From Helicobacter sp. (lineage in GTDB: Bacteria; Campylobacterota; Campylobacteria; Campylobacterales; Helicobacteraceae): a stretch of DNA of 64,000 bases. The position numbers and the translations under genes were made by a program. How positions within the stretch are numbered: position 1 is the first letter of the stretch; each line of letters starts with the position of its first letter. The notes below the pieces were generated by a model that saw only the letters and a program-made list of their open reading frames with translations, was not told the DNA's origin and did not search any database. The DNA lies in NCBI RefSeq assembly GCF_014799995.1, contig NZ_JAAVGY010000003.1, positions 38,638 to 102,637 of the forward strand, read 5' to 3'. Shown in pieces: positions 33,463 to 39,719 of the stretch.

Positions 33463-34221
33463 TTGAATTCCCCCAAACTCCCTCTTTTTAATGCGCCGTT
33501 AGAGATTAATTATAATCCTTGGCACGGGTGTTTGCGTGTAAGTGAGGGTTGCAAAAATTGTTATGTTTATACGATAGATTCTCTTATCCAAAAAGACGCA
33601 CGCGAAGTCTATAAAACACGCAATTTCTACTTGCCAATTATCAAAAACCGCAAGGGAGGCTATAAGATTCCAAGTCATTCTAAGGTGTGGCTCTGCTTCA
33701 GTAGTGATTTTTTGTTAGAGAGTGCAGATAAATGGAGAGGGGAAGTGTGGGAAATGATTGCTAAAAGAAGCGATTGCACTTTTGTATTTTTTACCAAGCG
33801 CATTGCACGATTCTTGGATTGTGTTCCTAAGGATTGGGGGGAGGGATATTCTAATGTGATTGTGGGTTGTAGCGTAGAGAATCAAGCGCAAGCAAATGCG
33901 CGCTTGGAAATTTTTTTGTCTTTGCCGATTCAAACGCGTTGGATTATTTGTGCCCCGCTTTTAGAAAATATCAATTTAATGCCCTTTTTGGATTCTAGCA
34001 AGATTGCAGAAATTAGCGTGGGGGGAGAATCCGGACTTCATACGAGGGTATGTGATTTTGCTTGGGTGCTTTCTTTGCAATCTCAAGCGAAACTTGCGGG
34101 AATTAAATTTCATTTCCACCAAACAGGCACTTTGTTTTTAAAGGATTCTAAACTTTACAGGATTGCAAAAAATCTCCAAAGGATTTATGCGCAAAGAGCA
34201 AATATTGATTGGAATCCATAA
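33463..34221 (+). CDS. DUF5131 (phage Gp37/Gp68-like) protein
   Basis: 252 residues. The N-terminus has NYNPWHGCLRVSEGCKNCYV, the cysteine cluster of the DUF5131 family, which is thought to be related to radical SAM proteins. Further family blocks are VWLCFSSDFLLE, FTKRIARF, VIVGCSVENQAQANAR and ISVGGESG (close to the family's VIVGGESG), and WVLSLQSQAKLAGIKFHFHQTG. TTG start after AGGA. The family was named from mycobacteriophages but many bacteria have chromosomal copies. It follows flgK by 19 bases and may be co-transcribed by read-through. Biochemical role unknown. Confidence 0.82.
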   Translation: MNSPKLPLFNAPLEINYNPWHGCLRVSEGCKNCYVYTIDSLIQKDAREVYKTRNFYLPIIKNRKGGYKIPSHSKVWLCFSSDFLLESADKWRGEVWEMIAKRSDCTFVFFTKRIARFLDCVPKDWGEGYSNVIVGCSVENQAQANARLEIFLSLPIQTRWIICAPLLENINLMPFLDSSKIAEISVGGESGLHTRVCDFAWVLSLQSQAKLAGIKFHFHQTGTLFLKDSKLYRIAKNLQRIYAQRANIDWNP

Positions 34222-34247
34222 GGTGTGGAATCTTGAGTGTAGCGGTG

Positions 34248-34946
34248 TTATTCTAGGGGGACGCAATTGAGCTTATAGCCTAAGCGGGAATGATTGCGGA
34301 TAAGGTCGTGATAAGTTTTGCGGCGAATACTATTGACGTGCATACGCAAAGAATCCATTGTCATAGGCTGATTTTTCCAGATTTTTTTATGAAATTCTTC
34401 ATAGGTTACAGGATAGCTATCTGCATTAATCAGCAAATCCAAAATCTGACATTCTCTATCGGTGAGCTCAAAAACCGCGAAACCTTTTAAAATAGACTTG
34501 TCTCGCCTACGATAAAAGATTCCTTGTCCAAGGTCTACGGTTTGTTCTTTGTGGAGCTGCTTATTGATTCCAAGTAAGAGCACGAAGAGTTCTTCTAAAT
34601 CCACCGCTTTTTTAATGAGTGAGCAAGCGTTGAGTTTAATCATCTCATTGATTTTTTCTTCATCGCTATAAGCAGTCATAAAGATTACAGGAATATTGGG
34701 ATTCGTCTTGCGCATTGTTTTCACCATTGCGATTCCGTCTATCTTGCCTTCTAAATTTACATCGGTAATCACAATGTCAATCACATTGCTTTTAAAATGT
34801 TTCAAGCCGCTTTCACCTTTTTTGGCAGTTAGAATCTTGCGACATCGTCTCTCTAGTGGAATCCTAAGCAAATCCAATGCGACAGGATCATCTTCAACAA
34901 TCAGGATTGTTAAATTGCCGAGAGGTTCAAGCAGTGCAGGAAGCAT
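34248..34946 (-). CDS. Orphan response regulator with winged-helix domain
   Basis: 232 residues. Receiver domain with ILIVEDD, phospho-acceptor Asp62 (IVITDVNL), Thr91 (FMTAYSDEE) and Lys113 (SLIKKAVD). The DNA-binding half (FAVFELTDRECQILDLL, MTMDSLRMHVNSIRRK, RNHSRLGYKL) is a winged helix of the OmpR type. The receiver has an unusual ten-residue N-terminal extension. No kinase gene is adjacent. A hexanucleotide repeat lies about 47-74 bases upstream of its start. Convergent with the DUF5131 gene. Confidence 0.88.
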   Translation of the reverse strand: MLPALLEPLGNLTILIVEDDPVALDLLRIPLERRCRKILTAKKGESGLKHFKSNVIDIVITDVNLEGKIDGIAMVKTMRKTNPNIPVIFMTAYSDEEKINEMIKLNACSLIKKAVDLEELFVLLLGINKQLHKEQTVDLGQGIFYRRRDKSILKGFAVFELTDRECQILDLLINADSYPVTYEEFHKKIWKNQPMTMDSLRMHVNSIRRKTYHDLIRNHSRLGYKLNCVPLE

Positions 34947-34992
34947 TCTTATCCTTAAATTAAACTAAAACATAATTTAGGGATAATTTTAC

Positions 34993-35020
34993 AAAATTAA
35001 AATTAAAATTAAAATTAAAA
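34993..35020. repeat. AAAATT hexanucleotide tandem repeat
   Basis: 4.7 copies of AAAATT between two minus-strand genes, covering the stop codon of the DUF2325 gene and lying upstream of the response regulator start, where a promoter is expected. It could vary in length by slippage. Confidence 0.8.
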
Positions 35021-35323
35021 GCTACCACAAGGGCAATTTTCACCACCAAATGTTTTCATAAATTCACAATATAGACAGCTTACGCTTCGTTTCGTGCAGA
35101 TAACAGGAATATCCTTTTTCTTCGCTTGTGTGCGAAATTTTTTCATTGTATTGTGATTCAAAAAGTTTGTAAGCATTACCAAGCAGCCAATGTTTTGTGG
35201 TAAATCTTTATGATTGACGCTTTCCCTCCTCGCGTCCCAATGTGTAATAGATTGACAACCTAGATTCTTTAAGACAGCTTTAATAGGCGTAATTTCGTCG
35301 CCTCCAATCACTAAAACAGACAT
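35015..35323 (-). CDS. DUF2325-family protein
   Basis: 102 residues, cytoplasmic. Starts MSVLVIGGDEITPIKAVLKN, the Rossmann-like opening typical of DUF2325. It has VMLTNFLNHNTMKKFRTQAK in the middle and a cysteine-rich end (CTKRSVSCLYCEF, ENCPCGSF) that could bind a metal or be redox-active. Divergent from fur with 165 bases between them containing Fur-box-like sequence, so iron-dependent regulation is plausible. Function unknown. Confidence 0.82.
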   Translation of the reverse strand: MSVLVIGGDEITPIKAVLKNLGCQSITHWDARRESVNHKDLPQNIGCLVMLTNFLNHNTMKKFRTQAKKKDIPVICTKRSVSCLYCEFMKTFGGENCPCGSF

Positions 35324-35360
35324 TGAAATCCTTTGAAAATATTTAAGATTTTATTTGCAA

Positions 35361-35443
35361 AATAATAATCAATATCAACTTAATATAAAATAAAAATGAT
35401 TCTTATTTTATATTTGATTTATTTTATAATACTTTGCTATAAT
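35361..35443. promoter_or_regulatory. Divergent promoter region with Fur-box-like sequences
   Basis: AATAATAATCAATAT at 35361-35375 and AAAAATGATTCTTATTTT at 35392-35409 resemble Fur boxes (imperfect TGATAATnATTATCA-type dyads). Two overlapping TATAAT boxes at 35425-35430 and 35438-35443 point toward fur. Autoregulation of fur through such boxes is known in H. pylori; here it is an inference from sequence. Confidence 0.55.
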
Positions 35444-35488
35444 TAATCTATTAAATTACACGCGATACGCACAAATAAGGATTTTTAA

Positions 35489-35947
35489 ATGAAAAAATAT
35501 ACAGAACCTCTTAAGGCTATTTTAGACAGATTGCATTTAGCGATTAAAAAAAACAATCTCAAAAACTCTAAGCAACGCGAATTTATACTTAGAGCACTCT
35601 ATGAAGATGGAGGGCATTTAAGTCCTGAAGATATTTTTGCAATCATTCGCAAAACCTGTGCCAATGCGAGCATATCCTCTATTTATCGCATTCTTTCATT
35701 TCTTGAGAAAGAGGGGTTTATCAGTTCGATTGAGGTAGATAAAAGCGGAAAACGTTATGAAATCGCAAGCGGTTTGCATCACGACCACATTATTTGCGTG
35801 GAATGTGGGAAGATTGAAGAGTTCTGCAATCATGAGATTGAAAAATTACAAGTAGAGGTTACAAATTCTTATAATGCCAAGCCTGTGGGACACGATATGT
35901 TGCTTTATGTCGTATGTGAAAAATGTTTAAAAAAGGCTGAAAAATAA
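35489..35947 (+). CDS. fur: Ferric uptake regulator, Fur
   Basis: Iron-responsive repressor, 152 residues. Winged-helix domain with LKNSKQREFILRALYEDGGH, ISSIYRILSFLEKEGFI and the regulatory His cluster in GLHHDHIICVECGKIEEF. Two CxxC pairs (CVEC and CEKC) for the structural zinc. The N-terminal extension before KNNLKNSKQR is longer than in enteric Fur, as in H. pylori. Within the family a PerR role cannot be ruled out, but the sequence and extension fit Fur best. Convergent with the M15 peptidase gene, 10 bases apart. Confidence 0.9.
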   Translation: MKKYTEPLKAILDRLHLAIKKNNLKNSKQREFILRALYEDGGHLSPEDIFAIIRKTCANASISSIYRILSFLEKEGFISSIEVDKSGKRYEIASGLHHDHIICVECGKIEEFCNHEIEKLQVEVTNSYNAKPVGHDMLLYVVCEKCLKKAEK

Positions 35948-35957
35948 TTTCCATTCT

Positions 35958-36797
35958 TTAGTATGATGAGGGAGTGGGATTAGAATTTAATAAAGCTTTA
36001 GCATAGCATAGAATCTCTGGACGATATTCAAAGTGCATTGTGTCATAGTGCCACCAACGTCCGCCCCAAATAAAATTTTCGCTCTCAAAGGCTTCAATGA
36101 TTTCTAGGGGGATTGTAGCGACAGATTGGGGAGTGCTCAAGGCTTGATTTTGCAAATCCCATAACCAATAACGCGAATGGGCTACATTAATGTCTATTGC
36201 GATTCCAAAGCTATGCGCACTTAGATTTTTAGAGTTGGCAATTTTGCGCCATTTAAATGTTCCACCGATATTTTGCAAATAAACTTTAAAATCAGGATTG
36301 GATTCTATGAGTTTTGCTAAACGATTGCGAACGCGCTCTAATGCCTCGTAAGCACCATTTTGAGTATTGAATAATATTTCTGTTCCATCTAGCCAAATAA
36401 GGGGCTTTAGGTGTTGCTTCACTTCTGTTTCGTTTGCGCCATACAGATGAGTAAAAAATGAAATATCACGAATCCTAGAGCTATCCTCGTAAGGCTTCTT
36501 GGCAAAATTTCCTAGTGGATAGGGAAATATGAATGAATCTACTAATTTTGAATTTTGCAAAGATTCTTTATAGGCAAGTGGGTTTGTAGAGCCTAGCGCA
36601 AGATTCCAAACCAAAGATGGATTGGAGCGGAATCTTAAAATATCTTGAGATTCACATTCTAGTGCGGAGTAAGATTTCAATAAGCATTGTGTGGCAATTT
36701 GAAAATTTAATTCTGAATCTTTAGGGCGAGTTTGGTCTGCTCCAAGCAGGATTTGTGTGGCTAAAATCACGCCAATCATCAGGACTTTAGAGTACAA
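35958..36797 (-). CDS. Secreted M15-family D,D/L,D-peptidase
   Basis: 279 residues with a signal peptide (MYSKVLMIGVILATQILLGA). The C-terminal half is a VanY/CwlK-like zinc peptidase: zinc ligands in SAHSFGIAIDIN (His and Asp) and HYDTMHFEYRPE (final His), with a catalytic Glu probably in IEAFESENFIWGG. Such enzymes cut peptidoglycan stem peptides in the periplasm. TTG start inside the end of the DUF493 gene, giving an 11-base overlap; an ATG six codons later would shorten the signal. Last gene of a three-gene minus-strand unit. Confidence 0.85.
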   Translation of the reverse strand: MYSKVLMIGVILATQILLGADQTRPKDSELNFQIATQCLLKSYSALECESQDILRFRSNPSLVWNLALGSTNPLAYKESLQNSKLVDSFIFPYPLGNFAKKPYEDSSRIRDISFFTHLYGANETEVKQHLKPLIWLDGTEILFNTQNGAYEALERVRNRLAKLIESNPDFKVYLQNIGGTFKWRKIANSKNLSAHSFGIAIDINVAHSRYWLWDLQNQALSTPQSVATIPLEIIEAFESENFIWGGRWWHYDTMHFEYRPEILCYAKALLNSNPTPSSY

Positions 36798-37032
36798 ACT
36801 TTACCCTTGAATCGTGATAAAACTTCGCAAATATCGCATCACGTTCTTCTTGATTCTCCACAACTACTTCTATATTAATGCTGTGATATTTCCCTCCCTT
36901 ACTTTCTTTGGCAGGAGTAGAGATAAACTCTTTATTAAGAATCTCAAGTGCGGCTAAATGCAATTCTTCTTTGCTATTGCCAATGATGCGATAATGCCAA
37001 GTGCAAGGATATGCAATCTTTTGTTCTTTCAT
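36787..37032 (-). CDS. DUF493 (YbeD-like) protein
   Basis: 81 residues with the ACT-like ferredoxin fold expected for the family: YPCTWHYRIIGNSKEELHLA and KGGKYHSINIEVVVENQEERDAIFAKFYHDSRVKFVL. The family appears in operons with lipoate or thioesterase genes but its role is unclear. The start overlaps the ybgC stop by four bases (ATGA). H. pylori has the same neighbour pair (HP0495-HP0496 from memory). Confidence 0.88.
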   Translation of the reverse strand: MKEQKIAYPCTWHYRIIGNSKEELHLAALEILNKEFISTPAKESKGGKYHSINIEVVVENQEERDAIFAKFYHDSRVKFVL

Positions 37033-37427
37033 TGTGCGCCTTTTAGGGTGTCAAAGACTTTTTGCGCCCACATTGGTATTTTGGTGATTTTTTGGGATTT
37101 GGAATTGATACAGACAAGCGTAATTGTAGCAGAAAAAACTTTTTTAGGAGTGTTAGAATTTGCAAGATAAATCGTCTGCAAAAGGCTTAAAGAAGCAGAT
37201 TTTTGCTCCAAAACTTGTGTTTGCACCTCTAATAAATCACCAAGTTTAGCTGGATAGTGGAATTGGATTTGCATTTCCTTGACAACAAATCCAATATCAT
37301 TTTGCAGAGGCATTATTCCTGATTGAAAGAATGCCTCACTACGCGCGCGTTCGCAATATTTTAAATAATTCGTGTGATATACGATTCCGCCACAATCTGT
37401 GTCTTCATAATAGATTCTAATTTGCAT
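37029..37427 (-). CDS. ybgC: YbgC-type acyl-CoA thioesterase
   Basis: 132 residues, hot-dog fold. Active-site signature YYEDTDCGGIVYHTNYLKYCERARSE has the catalytic Asp and the VYHxNY motif. H. pylori YbgC (HP0496) hydrolyses long-chain acyl-CoAs; in other bacteria the gene travels with tol-pal, which is not the case here. AAGGA precedes the ATG. First gene of the unit with DUF493 and the peptidase. Confidence 0.93.
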   Translation of the reverse strand: MQIRIYYEDTDCGGIVYHTNYLKYCERARSEAFFQSGIMPLQNDIGFVVKEMQIQFHYPAKLGDLLEVQTQVLEQKSASLSLLQTIYLANSNTPKKVFSATITLVCINSKSQKITKIPMWAQKVFDTLKGAQ

Positions 37428-37502
37428 TATAATGTCCTTTTAGCCTTTTATTTATTGTAAATTGACTTTTGTAAAGTCGCGTTGAAAATTTAAGCAAGAT
37501 TA

Positions 37503-38264
37503 TCATAAAAATCCAAAGAATTGGCATAAAATGACGCAAAGAAATCCTAAGAATAAAAAGGGGACAAAGGGAATCTCTATCCTTTGATGATTGGATTTAG
37601 GATAATATTTAAAGATTAAGAGCGCAAAGAGTGCCAAGCTAGAGGCGCAGAATATTGCCAAGATTCCACAAAATCCCCCAAGTGCCGCACCGAGTGTGCC
37701 AAAAATAATAATATCGCCTTCACCTAGCACTTCTTTGTGTGTGAGGCTTCCTAAAAAGAGTCGCAAAAAACTTGCCAATCCCATAAAGCAGGTAGAGAAT
37801 AAGAGCGATTCCGCCCAAGCAACACCGAGTAGGTTAGCAGGCAATATCAGCGCACCATAACAGATTCCTAATGCTAAGTTTAGAAAGTTTAAAATATCTG
37901 GAATCTCTAAAAAATTCCAATCAATAACACTTAGCACATAAAAGCATAAAAGAAGCCAAAATAGAATGCTTCCCCAAACTCCAAGCCAACAATAGCAAAA
38001 GATAGCCAAGATTCCTCCTAAAGTCTCGCTCAATAGATAATAGAATGGAATTTTGGTGCGACAATAGGGGCATTTGGCACGATAAAACAAAAAAGAGAGC
38101 AGAGGAATTTTTTCGCTCCATTTGAGTTTGGTTTGGCAATGCGGACAAAAGGAATCAGGGGAAATGATGCTAAGGGAGCGGGGGATACGATAGATTAGAA
38201 CATTGGCAAAAGAACCAAAAGAGAGCCCAAAACAAAAGACAAAAAGCCACTCCAACCATTCCAT
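37503..38264 (-). CDS. Prepilin peptidase (A24 aspartic protease)
   Basis: 253 residues, six to eight membrane helices. The cytoplasmic domain between helices 1 and 2 carries two CxxC pairs (CPHC, CPYC) as in bifunctional leader peptidase/methyltransferases. The two catalytic aspartates are in VLSVIDWNFLEIPD and GEGDIIIFG. It cleaves leaders from type IV pilin-like proteins; in Campylobacter the homolog CtsP-associated system serves DNA uptake. No pilin or secretion gene is in this window, so the substrate is unknown. AGGGG precedes the ATG. Divergent from nadD. Confidence 0.92.
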   Translation of the reverse strand: MEWLEWLFVFCFGLSFGSFANVLIYRIPRSLSIISPDSFCPHCQTKLKWSEKIPLLSFLFYRAKCPYCRTKIPFYYLLSETLGGILAIFCYCWLGVWGSILFWLLLCFYVLSVIDWNFLEIPDILNFLNLALGICYGALILPANLLGVAWAESLLFSTCFMGLASFLRLFLGSLTHKEVLGEGDIIIFGTLGAALGGFCGILAIFCASSLALFALLIFKYYPKSNHQRIEIPFVPFLFLGFLCVILCQFFGFL

Positions 38265-38362
38265 AAGATTCCCCTTTTTGCTACAATTTTATCTAAATTT
38301 TTAATCAAGTTTTGGTTAATTTGAGAAATTTATCATCATTTTGAATAAAATTAAGGACGAAA

Positions 38363-38980
38363 ATGCAACGCAATTTTGCTGTTTTTGGTGGTTCATTTGA
38401 CCCTCCACATTGGGGGCATTTGCGCATTATAGAATCCGTATTGACGCAACTCGCAGTTGATAAGCTTTTTGTTGTGCCAAATTTTTTAAATCCTTTTAAA
38501 AGTGATTTTTGTTTCTCTCCAAATCTCCGCCTAGAATGGCTTAGGATTCTATGTCAAGACTTCTCTAATGTGGTGGAGGTGCTAGATTATGAAGTGCGTC
38601 AAAATGCACCCACGCCGACTTATCAAACCTTGCAATTTATGCAGCAATCTTATTCTTTGAATCCAAAGGATAAAATCTATTTGCTGCTTGGTGCAGACAA
38701 TGTAGAATCTCTGCATCAATGGCAAAATTTTGATTGGCTTAAAAAAAATGTAGAATTTGTTATAATTCCACGTAAAGGCTTTGGGATTCCACAAGGGTTT
38801 CAGATTCTACCATTCTGTGAGCTAGACATAAGCTCTACGCGGATTCGTCATCAGTTGGCTTGCGAAGATTATGCAAGCCTGTCTTCTTTGGTCCCACAGC
38901 CTATTTTAGAGAGAATATTAAAGGAAACACATTGCAAGAAAGCAGACAAGAAATCCTCAACGCAATTCATCAAATCATAG
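38363..38980 (+). CDS. nadD: Nicotinate-nucleotide adenylyltransferase
   Basis: Makes deamido-NAD from nicotinate mononucleotide and ATP. 205 residues; nucleotidyltransferase motifs GGSFDPPHWGH near the start and ISSTRIR near residue 158 are intact, with LLGADNVESLHQW between. AAGGA lies seven bases before the ATG. The 3' end overlaps rsfS by 49 bases, a long but common arrangement for this gene pair. Confidence 0.96.
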   Translation: MQRNFAVFGGSFDPPHWGHLRIIESVLTQLAVDKLFVVPNFLNPFKSDFCFSPNLRLEWLRILCQDFSNVVEVLDYEVRQNAPTPTYQTLQFMQQSYSLNPKDKIYLLLGADNVESLHQWQNFDWLKKNVEFVIIPRKGFGIPQGFQILPFCELDISSTRIRHQLACEDYASLSSLVPQPILERILKETHCKKADKKSSTQFIKS

Positions 38981-39291
38981 AAGAAAAAAAGGGCGAGAAT
39001 ATTGAGGTTTTTAATCTCAAGGAAACAGATTATTTTGTAGATTTTGTCGTGATTGCCACAGCACTCGTGGATAGGCACGCAATGGCACTTTTGGAGGAGT
39101 TAAAAAAACAACTCAAGCTTAAAGGGGAGCAATTTTTTCATATTGATGAAGAGAATCCAGATTGGATTGTGATAGATTTGGGTGATATTATTATTCATCT
39201 TTTTACAGAGAATCAACGCAAAAAATTCAATTTAGAAGAGTTTTTGCAAAAACTACTCCAAGACAAAGAAAGAAAAGATAAAAATGTATAA
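38932..39291 (+). CDS. rsfS: Ribosomal silencing factor RsfS
   Basis: 119 residues. Binds ribosomal protein L14 and blocks subunit joining. Family sequence: EVFNLKETDYFVDFVVIATALVDRHAMALLEEL and DWIVIDLGDIIIHLFTENQRKKFNLE. Start: TTG at 38932 with AAGGA six bases before it gives LQESRQEIL as the N-terminus; the frame is open 24 codons further upstream inside nadD, but that stretch is unlike the family. Coupled to nadD and overlapped at its end by msrB by eight bases. Confidence 0.9.
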   Translation: MQESRQEILNAIHQIIEEKKGENIEVFNLKETDYFVDFVVIATALVDRHAMALLEELKKQLKLKGEQFFHIDEENPDWIVIDLGDIIIHLFTENQRKKFNLEEFLQKLLQDKERKDKNV

Positions 39292-39640
39292 AAAGTTGAG
39301 CCAAGAAGAACAATATGTGATTTTGCATAAAGGCACTGAAGCACCCTTTAGCGGAGAGTTTGAAAATTTCTTTGAAACAGGAATCTATCATTGCAAGCAA
39401 TGCAATCAAGCATTATACGATTCTAAAAGCAAATTCCATAGCGGTTGCGGTTGGGCTAGTTTTGATGATTGTTTGCAAGGCGCAGTGAAAGAACAATTAG
39501 ATGCAGATGGTAAGAGAGTAGAAATCATTTGTGCAAATTGCGGTGGGCATTTGGGACATATATTTTTGGGTGAGGGATTCACACAGAAAAATACGCGCCA
39601 TTGTGTCAATTCTCTTTCATTGACTTTTGAGAAAAGTTAA
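39284..39640 (+). CDS. msrB: Peptide methionine-R-sulfoxide reductase
   Basis: Repairs oxidised methionine in proteins. 118 residues, a stand-alone MsrB without the MsrA domain to which H. pylori fuses it. Zinc cysteines Cys37/Cys40 (HCKQC) and Cys83/Cys86 (CANC); catalytic Cys107 in RHCVNS. The resolving cysteine may be Cys55 (SGCGW). The ATG overlaps rsfS by eight bases. Likely reduced by the thioredoxin system encoded at 59-61 kb. Confidence 0.94.
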   Translation: MYKKLSQEEQYVILHKGTEAPFSGEFENFFETGIYHCKQCNQALYDSKSKFHSGCGWASFDDCLQGAVKEQLDADGKRVEIICANCGGHLGHIFLGEGFTQKNTRHCVNSLSLTFEKS

Positions 39641-39659
39641 TTTAGATTTTTGTTATAAA

Positions 39660-39676
39660 TGGAATAAAATTTGCTT
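39660..39676 (+). promoter_or_regulatory. Sigma-54 promoter of flgL
   Basis: TGGAATAAAATTTGCTT has GG and GC separated by exactly ten bases, the -24/-12 geometry of RpoN promoters, 44 bases before the flgL ATG. Flagellar hook-junction genes of Campylobacterota are often RpoN/FlgR-dependent. Confidence 0.8.
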
Positions 39677-39719
39677 GGTAGTTTCAAACAAAAACTAAAT
39701 TTGGATAAAGGATAAGGGA

